A stretch of 64,000 nucleotides of DNA. Source: Orobanche coerulescens. Taxonomy: Eukaryota > Streptophyta > Magnoliopsida > Lamiales > Orobanchaceae. The stretch is taken from positions 64,220,001 through 64,284,000 of the forward strand of contig CM065817.1 of the NCBI GenBank assembly GCA_033398695.1. Reading direction: 5' to 3'. This document shows positions 1-10,284 of the stretch, piece after piece (the first letter of the stretch is position 1; the number at the start of each line of letters is the position of its first letter). The notes under the pieces are model-generated. The model had not been told where the DNA came from, searched no databases, and saw nothing but the letters and a program-made list of their open reading frames with translations. The translations under genes and the position numbers were made by a program.

Positions 1-1
1 T

Positions 2-919
2 AACCTTGCTCTATGTCAAAGGTTCTCTCATCTCATGCAAAGTAAATTTGAAATGAGTATGATGGGGGAACTTAGTTATTTCCTAGGTTTGCAGGTAAAG
101 CAGTTGCCTACAGGTATTTTCATCAACCAGGAAAAATACAGCAAGGAGCTTCTCAACAAATTTGGAATGAACACTTCCAAATCCTCGCCAACCCCCATGA
201 GCACTTCCGTGCAAATTAGTGCTGATGAAGCCGGAAAGCCGTTTGACCAATCACTCTACAGGAAGCTCATTGGTTCGCTCCTGTACCTAACGGCTTGTAG
301 GCCCGATATCCAGTTCTTTGTTGGAGTGTGTGCGAGATACCAAGTTGCACCTAAGGAATCACACTTCAATACAAATAAACGAATCCTGAAGTACATTAAA
401 GGAACAGTCGATGCAGACTATGGTATCCTAAGGAAGGCGGATTCAATTTAGTTGGATACAGCGACTCGGATCTCGGAGGCGCAAGCTAGATAGGAAGAGT
501 ACAAGTGGAACTTGTCACTTTCTTGGACCTAGACTCGTTTCTTGGTTCAAGAAGAAGCAATTGGCTAATTCTCTTTCCACGGCTGAATCAGTACTATCTT
601 TCTTTGGTAGGCTGCTGTATGCGAATTCTTTGGATGCGACAATTTGTCGGACTATGGAATCGATGCCAGAGAGACTCCAATCATGTGTGATAGCACGAGT
701 GCAATTGCAATAACGCACAATCCTGTTCTGCACTCTCGCACTAAGCATATCAACATGAAGCATCATTTTATAAGGAATCACGTCGAGAACAAGGATGTTC
801 GCCTGGAAAAAGTTCATACAGACGTTCAGCTAGCCGACATCTTCACCAAGCCTCTCGACACAGCAAGATTCAACATGCTCAGACAAGAATTGGGAATGCT
901 ACAGCCAGACTCCCTGTAA
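2..919 (+). pseudogene. E1 pol C-terminus: RT thumb/connection and RNase H, frameshifted
   Basis: Frame 2 runs from the window edge to a stop at 449-451 and covers the end of the copia RT, including GSLLYLTACRPDIQF and a RILKYIKGT segment that leads into RNase H. The RNase H start (GYSDSDLGG, about 455-480) is followed by an in-frame stop and at least one frame change; homology resumes in another frame at about 670-919 with CDSTSAIAITHNPVLHSRTKHI and the TDVQLADIFTKPLD tail, ending at the TAA at 917-919. RNase H would degrade the RNA strand of the RNA-DNA hybrid during reverse transcription. The breaks make this copy non-functional. The catalytic YVDD box of RT is upstream of the window. Confidence 0.85.
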
Positions 920-943
920 GTAATTTACTGTTTTTACTCAACA

Positions 944-1400
944 ATTGAGGGGGAATGCTGTAAGACCCAAGAATACAGTATCCACCATCAATTATCTATA
1001 CTCTCAGAACCGTCAATACAGCACTGTAGTGAACAAAGAACTATGAATCCTACAGCTGACGTGTGCAATAATTAAGGGGGGATACAGTAGGACCCATGAA
1101 TACAGCATTAATCCAAATATTGATGTATGGAATTTAAAACCTATAAGCACCTTTTTAAGGGGGAACGTCAGACGCTTGAAACAGCACATGCTATAGGATT
1201 TTGATTCAGTATATAATATAATATTATTTCCTTTCAAAATAATTTTTGTCCACGTGCCCTGTTTTTATGTCAAACGTCATGTACATTAAATGCCTTACAT
1301 GACACCTGGACAACTGAATCTCAAAAGCCGTGATGTTTTAAATTGTTTATTGTTTTAAAACCGCCGTTTTAGGCATTTAGGGGGACACAAATTTTAGAAG
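944..1400 (+). repeat. Four polypurine-tract-like blocks between pol and the extra ORF
   Basis: Just after the pol stop come ATTGAGGGGGAATGCTGTAA (944) and ATTAAGGGGGGATACAGTAG (1071), each running on into a GACCC and then GAATACAG (971-978 and 1098-1105). Weaker blocks follow at 1153 (TTTTAAGGGGGAACG) and 1376 (ATTTAGGGGGACAC). Sirevirus genomes are known for repeated PPT-like motifs near their 3' ends. The first block also looks like a PPT followed by an LTR-like TG start. I see no coding sequence here. Confidence 0.55.
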
Positions 1401-1544
1401 TGGGACCCGCTCAATTTTTAAACATTTCAATGGATTAGCGTACCAGTTACACTCAGTCCATCTTAACCGTTGATTTCAAAACCGGTTCCCATCCCTTAAA
1501 ATCTGACCATTCGTACTCTGCAAAACCCTATTTCGCCGCCCAAC

Positions 1545-1551
1545 TATAAAA
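1545..1551 (+). promoter_or_regulatory. TATA box in front of the extra ORF
   Basis: CTATAAAAGG at 1544-1553 is a strong plant TATA match, about 140 bp upstream of the ATG at 1691. The stretch between is A/T- and C-rich like a plant 5' UTR and has no upstream ATG that I can see. It suggests a separate (subgenomic-like) mRNA for the ORF. Inferred from sequence only. Confidence 0.5.
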
Positions 1552-1690
1552 GGACTGAATCTGCCATTAGAGACTCTTTACGCTTTCTGCAAATTCAAGA
1601 GTTCTCAAGCAAAAACAGTCTACATACTTTTCTGCATTTTACTGCATATTTCGATTATTTTCCTGCACCTTTTTATTAAGTAATCATCAA

Positions 1691-4600
1691 ATGGCTGGAC
1701 AAACCTCTTCTCCTGCTCTGAAGAAGACTGCTAACATCATTGATGGCCGGATCTTTTCGAGATCTGTTATTATTGAGCGCATTCTGTCTGAAACTAACGA
1801 CGCAGAACCCATGGAGTATATCATAACTCGTCTTCAACAACAAGGCCTCTATCGCCTTGGAAGCAAAACTGCTGATAAGTACGACGCTCATCTGGTTGAG
1901 GAATTCTACCTCAATGCAGCCGTATGCTTTCTCTCATTGGCCCAAGGAGGACATGTCGCCGACATCACTGCTACAATCCAGGGAGTTGAGATCTGCATTG
2001 ATTACGATCTACTCCAGAACATCTACAGGCTACCCGCTGATGGCCTGGCTATGGATCAACTTGAGAGATTCGGGTCTCAAGAGCTGATCACTAAATTTTA
2101 TGGACTATTCACTGGCTCCAAAGTTGTTGACATGGTTCAGACTACATGTCACAAGAAAAACTTTTGTCTTCCTTATGTGTATCTTCATGATTTTTGCTGC
2201 AGGATAATTGAGAATCGAACCGGTGCGTTCGAAATGTGTACCAACTTGAGGTTCAGGATGATGGTGGCTATTCTGACCTGTGAAAAGGTCAATTGGTGCC
2301 AGATAATCCTGAAGCGCCTACAAGAGGAGGTGTGCAAACCTGCCACCCAGAAGAAATCTTTTGGTTTAATGTTGAACCATATCCTGACGAAATGCGGACT
2401 AACGCAATCCGCCGATGCGAAGAAGAATAGCTCAAGGATATACTTAGGAGGCGTCAAGCCTACTGCGTATAACCAGAGCACCTTGTCTTGCAACCACCCG
2501 AGAACCAGACATATGCCAATTTCTAATAATCCAAGAGATGAATCCTTGAAGTTCCAAGACGTGGAATCTTCAAAGAAGAGAAAGAGATCTCACAGCAAGA
2601 AACGCACTGCTGGTGAGAAGCCCAAGAAGAGACTTAGGAGGCTTTCGAAAGTCAAATCTGCCAAGCCCTCTGAAGAAGTCTCCCCCGTGGCTCAACCCAC
2701 TGAAAAACAACCCCAGGCCCCAACCCCTGTGGAAGAGGTGTCTCCTACTATATCGATAGTAGATCCCGAGCCTTTGGCGGCTACGACAGATAATGAGACA
2801 TCTGCCAACGAACAAGACTTTAGTGAGTCGGCTGCCCATTTGGAGCCAAAAGCTACTTCTCCTCTGCGGGATCCCACACCCGTACAGGATCCATCTTCCT
2901 TCAGGGCACCATCCCCTGTAAGGAATCCCACTTCCATACAGGATCCCATACCTGTACAGGAATCCCTCTCTACAGTGTCTCCAGACATTGTACGAAGTCC
3001 CTCCCCTGACTCGATTATTAATCAGCCCCTTCTTTCTGTTCAAAATGAACACGCCTACGAAAGATTTTTGCAATGGAAAAGCTACAGGCTAGCTCCGTAT
3101 GAAACATTGTACAACTGGAGTGATTGGATCCAAGAAGAGAGATTCATCTCAGAAGTGACGGACTCAACAGAAATTGAGGCCCTGATCCGACGGGACAATC
3201 CCTCCTGCAAGGAACTAATTGAAAGCCATCTTCTGCACAAATCTGACGCTCGGAGGAAAGGAAAGAACAAGTCAGAGGACTCTCCCACTAATCCAAAAGA
3301 CGACGAAGATCATGACTCAGATGACGACGACGATGCTTTTCAAGCTGGTCTGAGGATGAGTCGTGAAGAGGCTCAAGCAAGAGACGCCTCTCCACCCAAA
3401 GGCGATGAAGGGCCATCTACTCAAAGCAATCCCCCTTCGCCACAGCATGAGAACATTCCCGATGAAGAGGAATCAGTCCCTCCAGTCGAGGAAGTTGAAG
3501 CAATTTTGGAACAGGCACCTGAGCCTGCTGCCACCGAAGGAGTTGTACCTGAAAGACAACAGGAGGATTCAGTCCCTCCTGTATCCATGTCTACTGAAGA
3601 ATCTTCGCAACAGGAAGCCACTCAACCCCCTGTCTCCGAACCAGAGCAAGCTGCTCCCGCCCCTTCAACCGTGGAATCCGAGGACGGTATCGAACCTGAG
3701 GATGTCCAACTTACCTCATGCCCATCCGTGAATGTAAGAAGGTTGAACAACTCTGGAGACTTTGCTCAACCAGATTCTCCGATTTCTGCCGCTAGGAAAG
3801 AGCGCCTGCGTGCACTTGGTCTTCAAACTGTATTCATTCAGGATGCAGTGAATGCTTTGTCTTCCGTTGAGAAAGCATTGAATTGGATGCATACTTCTGC
3901 CGTGGAGGAGATGACCACTCTACAACATGAAATATCTCGTGTTGTCGAAGCATTCGTGATTCTGCCCGAAGTTTTCAAACAAGCTTTGAAAATCATGGAA
4001 GACAAGCAGGAGCAACTCCTGAAGGAAGAAGCAACCAAAACACGAATAGCTGAAGCCAAGACCGCATGTGCCATGATTGAAAACAGCTCTCAATTGCGCG
4101 CTCACGACAAATGTATCAAGGATATGTCGCAGACGCTTTCTTCCCTTGTAGAGAGAATGACTAACATCGAGACAAAACAGGATGCTGCACTAGAAATCCT
4201 AAAAAGTCTAGATGAAGCCAAAAAGGGGGAAGAGGCAAGAGAAGCTGCGAGGAGAATCAGGATACAGCAAGAAAGGGAATTTGAGGCTGCTCAAGATAGC
4301 ATCACTTCCGAGTTAAACAAACTAGCCCCTCACTCCCAAAGTTTTAAGATTTCAGGCTCCCGACCTGAATTTCATGATCCGAATGTTCCGTGGCAAAGCC
4401 TAATTCAAAGACCTTCTGAGATTCGTCTGCCGACCAACCGCCACCATACTGCCGACGAAGTGAAGCATTGGAGGAAGAACGAGCTGATGAGATACTTTGT
4501 CAAACTCATCAGGGAATCCGCCATCTTCAAGAACTACAAAACTTTAGCAGAGGCTGCAGACAAATTTACGAAGTTGCTAGAAGACGGAAAACTCCCTCTC

Positions 4601-4801
4601 CAGCTTGATATGAAGAGCAAACACAAAAGAGGAGATCGGATCACCCATCCAGAAGACTGGATTCTTGCCTTTGATCGATCCTATGAAGGAAGAGCTATAT
4701 ACCAGGATCGAGGCAATGATTCCCTTCACAACTGGTGGCGTGGTACCGAGAATGATCCAGGGAAAAAGCCATGGAGACACGCAGATCACTATAGGAGCTG
4801 A
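1691..4801 (+). CDS. E1 extra ORF: 1036-aa protein with NLS, proline-rich, acidic and coiled-coil regions
   Basis: A single uninterrupted frame lies between pol and the 3' LTR in the sense direction. The start ATG (AAATGG context) is the first in frame after the TATA box. Residues about 20-250 form a globular domain with the pattern EEFYLNAAV..., GVEICIDYDLL and a following LP, resembling the plant transposon-associated domain often found in retroelement extra ORFs (recalled, not searched). Residues about 295-325 are a strong bipartite nuclear-localisation-like segment (KKRKRSHSKKR and KPKKRLRRL). About 390-430 carries repeated P-x-P-V-x-D/N-P units; about 537-550 is acidic (DSDDDDD); about 713-877 is a long predicted coiled coil. 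The C-terminus is tryptophan-rich. I see no signal peptide or membrane segment, so it does not look like an envelope protein. Function unknown; a nuclear or particle-associated role is only inference. It is intact although the pol in front of it is broken. Confidence 0.85.
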   Translation: MAGQTSSPALKKTANIIDGRIFSRSVIIERILSETNDAEPMEYIITRLQQQGLYRLGSKTADKYDAHLVEEFYLNAAVCFLSLAQGGHVADITATIQGVEICIDYDLLQNIYRLPADGLAMDQLERFGSQELITKFYGLFTGSKVVDMVQTTCHKKNFCLPYVYLHDFCCRIIENRTGAFEMCTNLRFRMMVAILTCEKVNWCQIILKRLQEEVCKPATQKKSFGLMLNHILTKCGLTQSADAKKNSSRIYLGGVKPTAYNQSTLSCNHPRTRHMPISNNPRDESLKFQDVESSKKRKRSHSKKRTAGEKPKKRLRRLSKVKSAKPSEEVSPVAQPTEKQPQAPTPVEEVSPTISIVDPEPLAATTDNETSANEQDFSESAAHLEPKATSPLRDPTPVQDPSSFRAPSPVRNPTSIQDPIPVQESLSTVSPDIVRSPSPDSIINQPLLSVQNEHAYERFLQWKSYRLAPYETLYNWSDWIQEERFISEVTDSTEIEALIRRDNPSCKELIESHLLHKSDARRKGKNKSEDSPTNPKDDEDHDSDDDDDAFQAGLRMSREEAQARDASPPKGDEGPSTQSNPPSPQHENIPDEEESVPPVEEVEAILEQAPEPAATEGVVPERQQEDSVPPVSMSTEESSQQEATQPPVSEPEQAAPAPSTVESEDGIEPEDVQLTSCPSVNVRRLNNSGDFAQPDSPISAARKERLRALGLQTVFIQDAVNALSSVEKALNWMHTSAVEEMTTLQHEISRVVEAFVILPEVFKQALKIMEDKQEQLLKEEATKTRIAEAKTACAMIENSSQLRAHDKCIKDMSQTLSSLVERMTNIETKQDAALEILKSLDEAKKGEEAREAARRIRIQQEREFEAAQDSITSELNKLAPHSQSFKISGSRPEFHDPNVPWQSLIQRPSEIRLPTNRHHTADEVKHWRKNELMRYFVKLIRESAIFKNYKTLAEAADKFTKLLEDGKLPLQLDMKSKHKRGDRITHPEDWILAFDRSYEGRAIYQDRGNDSLHNWWRGTENDPGKKPWRHADHYRS

Positions 4802-5270
4802 AATCCTTGTATATTTTGTTTGTTTTTGTAATTGTTCTTTCGGAACAGCAAACCATGTACTCAATTTTGAATATCAATAAAAGTGTTTGTTTGTCTTGAA
4901 AGATTACAACTCGTAATCTACTGTGTTCATGTATGATTACTTAAATTGTTAATAGCAAATCTCAAGTTAGGTAACTTGATTGAAAATAAAGTTGTACGAA
5001 CTTGTCTACGAATAGTTCATGATTTCAGTTGTAAGCTTATAACATTTTGTAAGATTGTGCCTGCGCGCCAATCATAAGCCTAAGTTGTAATAATCCTTAA
5101 CTGTATTAAACTTGCCTGCGAGCAGTTCATCATTTAGATTAAAGACAGACCTTTTGACGAAAGACCAAGAAATCTACCAGAAGACATCAAAGAAGATCGC
5201 TTCATGAATAAGGTTTTGGCATCATCAAGAAGACTTGAAAAGTTAAGAAAGTAAGTCTTGGCAAATTGTC
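4802..5270 (+). other. Non-coding stretch after the extra ORF
   Basis: A/T-rich 3' UTR-like sequence between the extra ORF stop and the PPT. It contains an AATAAA at 4876-4881, about 75 bp after the stop, and loosely repeated segments (a TTGCCTGCGAGCAGTTCATC-like unit near 5000 and 5115). No reading frame of note. Confidence 0.6.
4876..4881 (+). terminator. Possible poly(A) signal for the extra ORF
   Basis: AATAAA followed by T/G-rich sequence (GTGTTTGTTTGTC), the usual layout of a plant near-upstream polyadenylation element. With the TATA box at 1545 it would delimit an independent transcription unit. Motif evidence only. Confidence 0.4.
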
Positions 5271-5284
5271 AAAAAGGGGGAAAT
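5271..5284 (+). promoter_or_regulatory. E1 polypurine tract
   Basis: AAAAAGGGGGAAAT directly abuts the TGTTGG start of the 3' LTR, the expected place for the plus-strand DNA primer. Confidence 0.8.
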
Positions 5285-6443
5285 TGTTGGGAAAACAAAG
5301 ACCCTGTATCGAAACAGCCGGGATATCCGATCCCTGTATCGAATGGTATTTGATAGAGGTTTTGACATATATGCCAATCCGAATACAGTAAAGGAAACTG
5401 TATCGAAGCTTTGAGGTATTATCCTGTATCGAAGACCTACCTCAAATTAGCATATAGTGAAGCCCTTCAGTACAGCAAGAAGTCTCATAAAAGACCTAGT
5501 ATGGAAACTGCCTCGAATCTCATACAGTTATCTTCCATAAAGCTCACAACAGGACAAAGAAGGAATCTCCAGAAGTCAAGTCCCGTTGAATAAAGAAGTA
5601 TTTATATACTCAAGGATAAAGTATTTAAATACTGTCAGTCAACAGATCTTCAAAATCCCGCTAAATCCGGATCGTGCTATAATCCCGTTGGAACGGAATC
5701 TCATTCAAACGGATACATCTCAACGGATATATATTTCAGAGACTATATATATCTTATGAAGGCATTGAAGATCAGTTACCAGTCACCTAACACTCAAGCT
5801 ATCAAAAGTTATCATCAGAGCAAAACATATCTCTAAAGCTTACTGCAATTAAGATCTAAAGAGATATATAGTGCTCATCATCCTGAACAACACTTCATCA
5901 GCTGAAAGCTCTTAAAGTCAAAGTTGTTGTTCACCATATGTTCTATACGTTGAACAAACTCAAGATCAGCCCTGTGTGGGTGAACAATGCGTGCTTCTCG
6001 GAATCGTGTGTGAAGGATTTGCATTGAAGAAGACGAAGCTTGAGCTGTGTGTGAAGAAGCAAGTCAAAGCATTAGCTCAAAACCAATCGTGTGAACGGTT
6101 GAAGCTAAGATCTTTATATCAATCAGGTGAACGATATATTGATTGTGTGTTGTTATAATTACGTAGTTGTGTACGTAGTAATTATAATAAACTTTACTCT
6201 GTGTGGAGGACCAGTGGACGTAGAGGGGTTTACCTCGAACCACTTTAATTACTGTGTTATTTACCTTCAGCTTTTACTGTTTTAATTACTGTGATTAATT
6301 AAGTATACACTATACATTTAGTTGCTGTATCCAGAGCAACCTACTGTATCTAAGACTTCCGCTACGCACTCAGATTTAAAATCCATACAGTTTGTTGCTT
6401 AAACTATTTTCCAAACTGTATCCAGTATACTTAGTGGCCAACA
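5285..6443 (+). repeat. E1 3' LTR (1159 bp)
   Basis: Starts TGTTGG after the PPT and ends CCAACA, a short inverted repeat. U3 carries the decamer CTGTATCGAA four times (5304, 5334, 5398, 5424). A TATA run (ACTATATATATC, 5742-5753) is the likely promoter. The 5' partner is outside the window, so insertion age cannot be judged. Confidence 0.85.
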
Positions 6444-7799
6444 ACCTATAAGGCCAGGCTTATGGCAAAGGGTTATTCCCAAAGAGAAGGAATCGATTAC
6501 TTCGAGACCTTCTCGCCTGTAGCTATGATTAAGTCTATTCGCATGATGCTTGCTATAGCAGCCCACTTAGATTATGAAATATGGCAAATGGATGTGAAAA
6601 CGGCATTCCTAAATGGATTCCTCGAGGAGGAGATTTATATGGAACAACCTAAGGGATTCATATCTCAAACCAATATTCATAAAGTATGTAAACTTCAGCG
6701 TGCCATTTATGGACTGAAGCAAGCTTCACGGAGTTGGAATCTTCGTTTTAACGAGACGGTCAAAGAGTTTGATTTTGTCCAAAACGAAGAAGAGCCCTGT
6801 ATTTACAAGAAGGTTAGTGGGAGCAAAATTGCGTTCTTAATACTATATGTAGATGACATTCTACTTATAGGAAACGACGTAGGAATGCTCAGTTCTGTGA
6901 AAGCTTGGCTTTCTAAAGAGTTCTCAATGAAAGACTTGGGAGAAGCTACCTATATTCTGGGTATTCCTCTCTACCGGGATAGAGCGAAAAGAATGTTAGG
7001 TCTTTCCCAAGCCCTCTACATAGAAAAGATCCTGAAGCGATTTAGGATGGAAGATTCTAAAAGAGGGTTTCTACCTATGCAACATGGTGCAAAACTTTCC
7101 TTAGAGATGTGTCCTCAAAGTGAGGAAGATAGAAAGGAAATGAGCAAGGTACCTTATGCTTCGGCAGTAGGTAGCCTTATGTATGCAATGATTTGCACTA
7201 GACCGTACATTGCCTATGCTGTGAGTGTAGTAAGTCGGTTTCAGTCAAATCCAGGGCAGGAACATTGGGCTGCTGTAAAGAACATTCTTAAGTACCTACG
7301 GCGGTGGAGAACTAAGAGTGATGGGTTATACAGACTCAGATTTTTTGGGGGACATGGATGCTCAGATGTCCACATCAGGGTATATCTTTACTCTGAATGG
7401 TGGGGCAGTTTCTTGGAGAAGTGCCAAGCAAAGTTCGACTGCTATCTCTACATGTCAAGCCGAATATCGTGCAACCACGAGGCTGCTAAAGAAGCTTTTT
7501 GGATAAAGAAGTTCACTGAGGAACTTCAAATGGTTCCTAACGCAGAGAAGCCCGTGACACTGTTTTGTGACAACGACGGAGCTGTTGCATAGGCTAAGGA
7601 GCCTAGGGCTCACCACAACACCAAACATATTGCGAGAAAATATCATTTTGTTAGAGAAATGGTTCGGGATGGGAATGTTACATCAGAGAGTAGACACAAG
7701 AAATAACGTTGCCGATCCGCTACTAAGCCACTATCTCAGAAGGTCTTAGAGAGACATCTGGAGAGTATGGGTATTAGATACCATAGTTTGTGGCATTGA
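6444..7799 (+). pseudogene. E2 pol: reverse transcriptase and RNase H, broken
   Basis: RT is open from 6444, with the catalytic YVDD box in LILYVDDILLIGND, the QMDVKTAFLNG motif and IYGLKQASRSWN all present. Around 7310 the frame shifts by one base and RNase H continues in another frame (GYTDSDFLGD, STSGYIFTLNGGAVSW), returning to the first frame near 7480 (EAAKEAFWIKKF). A TAG at 7590-7592 replaces a codon just before AKEPR. The tail reaches a natural-looking TGA at 7797-7799. Gag, protease and integrase lie beyond the E1 insertion, outside the window. Two compensating frameshifts and one stop make it defective. Confidence 0.85.
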
Positions 7800-7802
7800 G
7801 TG

Positions 7803-7814
7803 CAAGTGGGAGAT
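7803..7814 (+). promoter_or_regulatory. E2 polypurine tract
   Basis: CAAGTGGGAGAT ends at the first base of the LTR; the same tract precedes the E2b and E5 3' LTRs. Confidence 0.75.
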
Positions 7815-9648
7815 TGTTAGGAATATGCCCTCGAATGCCACTCAGAGGATGAGAGAGTGAGAGCAATTGTATTGTAATTATGAATATTATATTTAATAAG
7901 GCAATTACTATTTCTATATTATTATATATTACTGGCATTGTGATTTGGTATATAGAATAATAGTCCTTGCATTTGAGAGTGAACATTATACTCCTTATGG
8001 AGATATGGAGATAGGCACTAGAAGTGTTTAGAGCTCGAATGCTTAACTAGTTCGCAAGTCGATAAAACTTAACAGGACATTAAGTTTTAATAAGACTTGT
8101 ATAACTGATCCTAGGATGTGTGCACGTCTTGATAGCATAGTTATAAGTATATTGGTGGGACCAGTATACTCGAACATGACTCATACTCGATTCAGTCACA
8201 CGGTATTCACTCTCGGAGAGTCGATGACGAATCGAAAGGTTGTGATAGTATACGTGGACCTTTGACTTGAGGGTTCAGTAGAAGATGTGTCTGTGACGTT
8301 TAGTTTGTCATTAGAGTAGTTAGACTCATTTGCTTAATTGCTGAGTCGACCTCGAAGTGCGAACTATACGGGCAGGTAGCAGTCTTTGCTGTATGCCAAG
8401 AAAGGATTCTATCTCCTGTTAGTAAGCAGGCAAATGTCCTATACGGTTAATGGCAAATAAGATCATAAGTATTTGGCCAAAGCATTCTGATATAGTCGTA
8501 TTAGATACACTATTAATCAGTCGGTCTTGATTTGCATTAACACATGTATAGAGTTTAGTCAACAGTAGGGTTCGACTTTACCGTGACCCGAAGACTTGAC
8601 CGGGACATCTGATGAAGGGTCTATACGTATATAGTATTCACGACATAATGGTTCTGGAATGATTCGTTCATTCGTTCTCGATCGGGTTTCTGATGCGGCC
8701 CGCTTTGGCTAAGTCCGCCCGCACTCATTAGTTCCTCCCAATGCCGGCTGAGACGAACCTACGGAGTCGCGCAATAGGATCATTGATGGATAAATGTGAA
8801 TTAATAATCTCTCTTATAATATTAGATATTAGATATCTAATTTTGATTTATCGGATAAATCAAATAGCGGTCTTATGAATTGTAAGTAGGTTACTGGGTG
8901 ATTACTTTAATTCATAAATTATATTTCTTAGAGAAATATATATTTGTGTTTGATATAATTAATTAATTGGATTAATTAATTAGTCCAAACACATTGGAAA
9001 TAAAAAGGATTCGTTTGACGAACATCCGGTACACGAGGGATTCATTTTGACGAACATCCAGTACACGAGCCGAGTAAACTCGACCCGTCTTCTTGTAAAT
9101 TTCCCTTAGGGCCGCCCCCCTCACTCTCTTGTCTCTTTTATACTTATTTTATGTCACTAGGTGACATATGTGAGGTGTATTTGATACCCTCAATCATGTG
9201 TTAAAGGAAGACTTTCATTTTTTTATAAATAAAAGTCTTTAAAAAGGAGAGAGGACAACTTCTTCTTTGTAGAACTCAAAATCACGAATTTTAGAGAGAG
9301 AGTAAGGTTGAAAACTTCATCTTGATCTTAGAGACAAGATATAAGAAGAATACATTGAGAGAGAAAATTCCTACAAGCTTCCCTAGCCGTATTCTTGAAG
9401 AAAGGAAGCTTGTCGATTTTTCCATCAAGTTCCGGCGTGTGAAGTAGAGGCATCTTGCTTTAGGTGCGTGGAACGAAGGGCTCTTCATCATCATCATCAT
9501 CATACGAAGATTCTTTAGAGACATCAGAGGTATGGGACTTTGATTCCTTGATCTTCGTATTTTTCTTTTCGTATATACGTTACTTGATCGATCCTCTTAG
9601 GGATTCCGTTATTCTTCCGCTGCGTTTATTTTCTGTGGAATCCCAACA
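7815..9648 (+). repeat. E2 3' LTR (about 1834 bp)
   Basis: TGTTAGGAATATGCC at the left end, CCCAACA at the right end, preceded by the PPT. A TATA candidate (TATAAATA, 9225-9232) lies in the right part, and an ATC microsatellite sits at about 9484-9503. The first ~900 bp align by eye with the E2b LTR at 46372-47287, including a shared segment around the CGGGCAGGTAGCAGTCTTT motif. No coding sequence. Confidence 0.8.
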
Positions 9649-10273
9649 CCTTCAGGCCAAGATCGCCCGCCCTTCGTTTAAATACGAGGCCGGCGTAGTC
9701 TGAGGGCCCTCCAAAATTAATCAGTGGACATGATCGCCCGCCCTCAAAGGATCATCATCTAACATGGTGAACCCGGACAATGCGACGTGCCACAACCCCC
9801 GTCTCAACGTACACCGTCGAGGTTCGCCATCTTCATGGTGGGCCGAGGTGGAAGCAGAGCTAAACAAGCCGCGGGCGTGGAGTTGAATCATCCGACGCTG
9901 CCCCGCGCAAGGACTCCTCTAGACCGAGACCGCACGCCCTTCGTTTAAATATGAGGCGAGGCGCAGCCTAACAGAGGACCTTCATAATAAAGTGAGTCAT
10001 GAGACACTTAATGTCTTCGCGCACCAAGACACGGTCATGGAGTCGGTCCATCGAATTCCGTGATTGTGCACGATTCCTCAAACCAACGAAACCATCAAGT
10101 TTTTGAGGGGGATCGGCCAATGTTTTTTGCAGGTACAACACTGATAGATAGCTAGCCAATCGACATGATAGCCCAAGTCCGAATCCAAAGTCAGCTCAAC
10201 GGTTCGCCCGTCCTCATCTTACACGATCGCCCGCAAGAACCACCTCGCCCCATATCTTCAACATCGGAGCAAG

Positions 10274-10284
10274 CTGGGGGCAAT
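10274..10284 (+). promoter_or_regulatory. E3a polypurine tract
   Basis: CTGGGGGCAAT immediately before the TGTTGTGTCGAG LTR start. The E3b copy has the same tract in reverse complement at 40616-40630. Confidence 0.65.

Larger units (their letters stand above)
1..6443 (+). mobile_element. E1: Sirevirus-like Ty1/copia retrotransposon, 3' portion
   Basis: The window opens inside the reverse transcriptase of this element and follows it through RNase H, a long extra ORF, a purine tract and a 3' LTR ending in CCAACA at 6443. The RT motif FEMSMMGELSYFLGLQVKQ and the RNase H tail LADIFTKPLD are typical of the Sirevirus (SIRE/Maximus) branch, whose members often carry an additional ORF between pol and the 3' LTR. 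The base after the LTR resumes a copia pol reading frame (E2) exactly in frame (codons T-Y-K-A-R), so E1 is inserted in E2 and ACCTA (6444-6448) is the expected target duplication. The 5' half lies outside the window. Confidence 0.85.
6444..9648 (+). mobile_element. E2: Tork-like Ty1/copia retrotransposon, 3' portion
   Basis: Begins mid-pol where E1 interrupts it and runs through RT, RNase H, PPT and a full 3' LTR. RT motifs (MAKGYSQREGIDYFETFSPV, QMDVKTAFLNG, LYVDDILLIGND) and the AAGTGGGAGATTG tract before a TGTTAGG LTR resemble the Tork/TNT1 branch. The 3' LTR stops at 9648, after which Tat-like E3a sequence begins, so E2 is inserted in E3a with CCTTC (9649-9653) the likely target duplication. 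A related fragment (E2b) lies at 46303-47287. Confidence 0.8.

Noticed and set aside
2570..3073. 167-codon minus-strand frame inside the extra ORF
   Set aside because: Shadow of the 1036-codon sense ORF, produced by its repetitive proline-coding sequence.
1691..4801. Envelope-like protein for the E1 extra ORF
   Set aside because: No signal peptide, no membrane segment and no furin-like or fusion features; an NLS and coiled coil point elsewhere.
9649..10284. Possible host gene fragment
   Set aside because: Reverse-complement match to the internal region of E3b and a PPT at its end show it is retrotransposon sequence.
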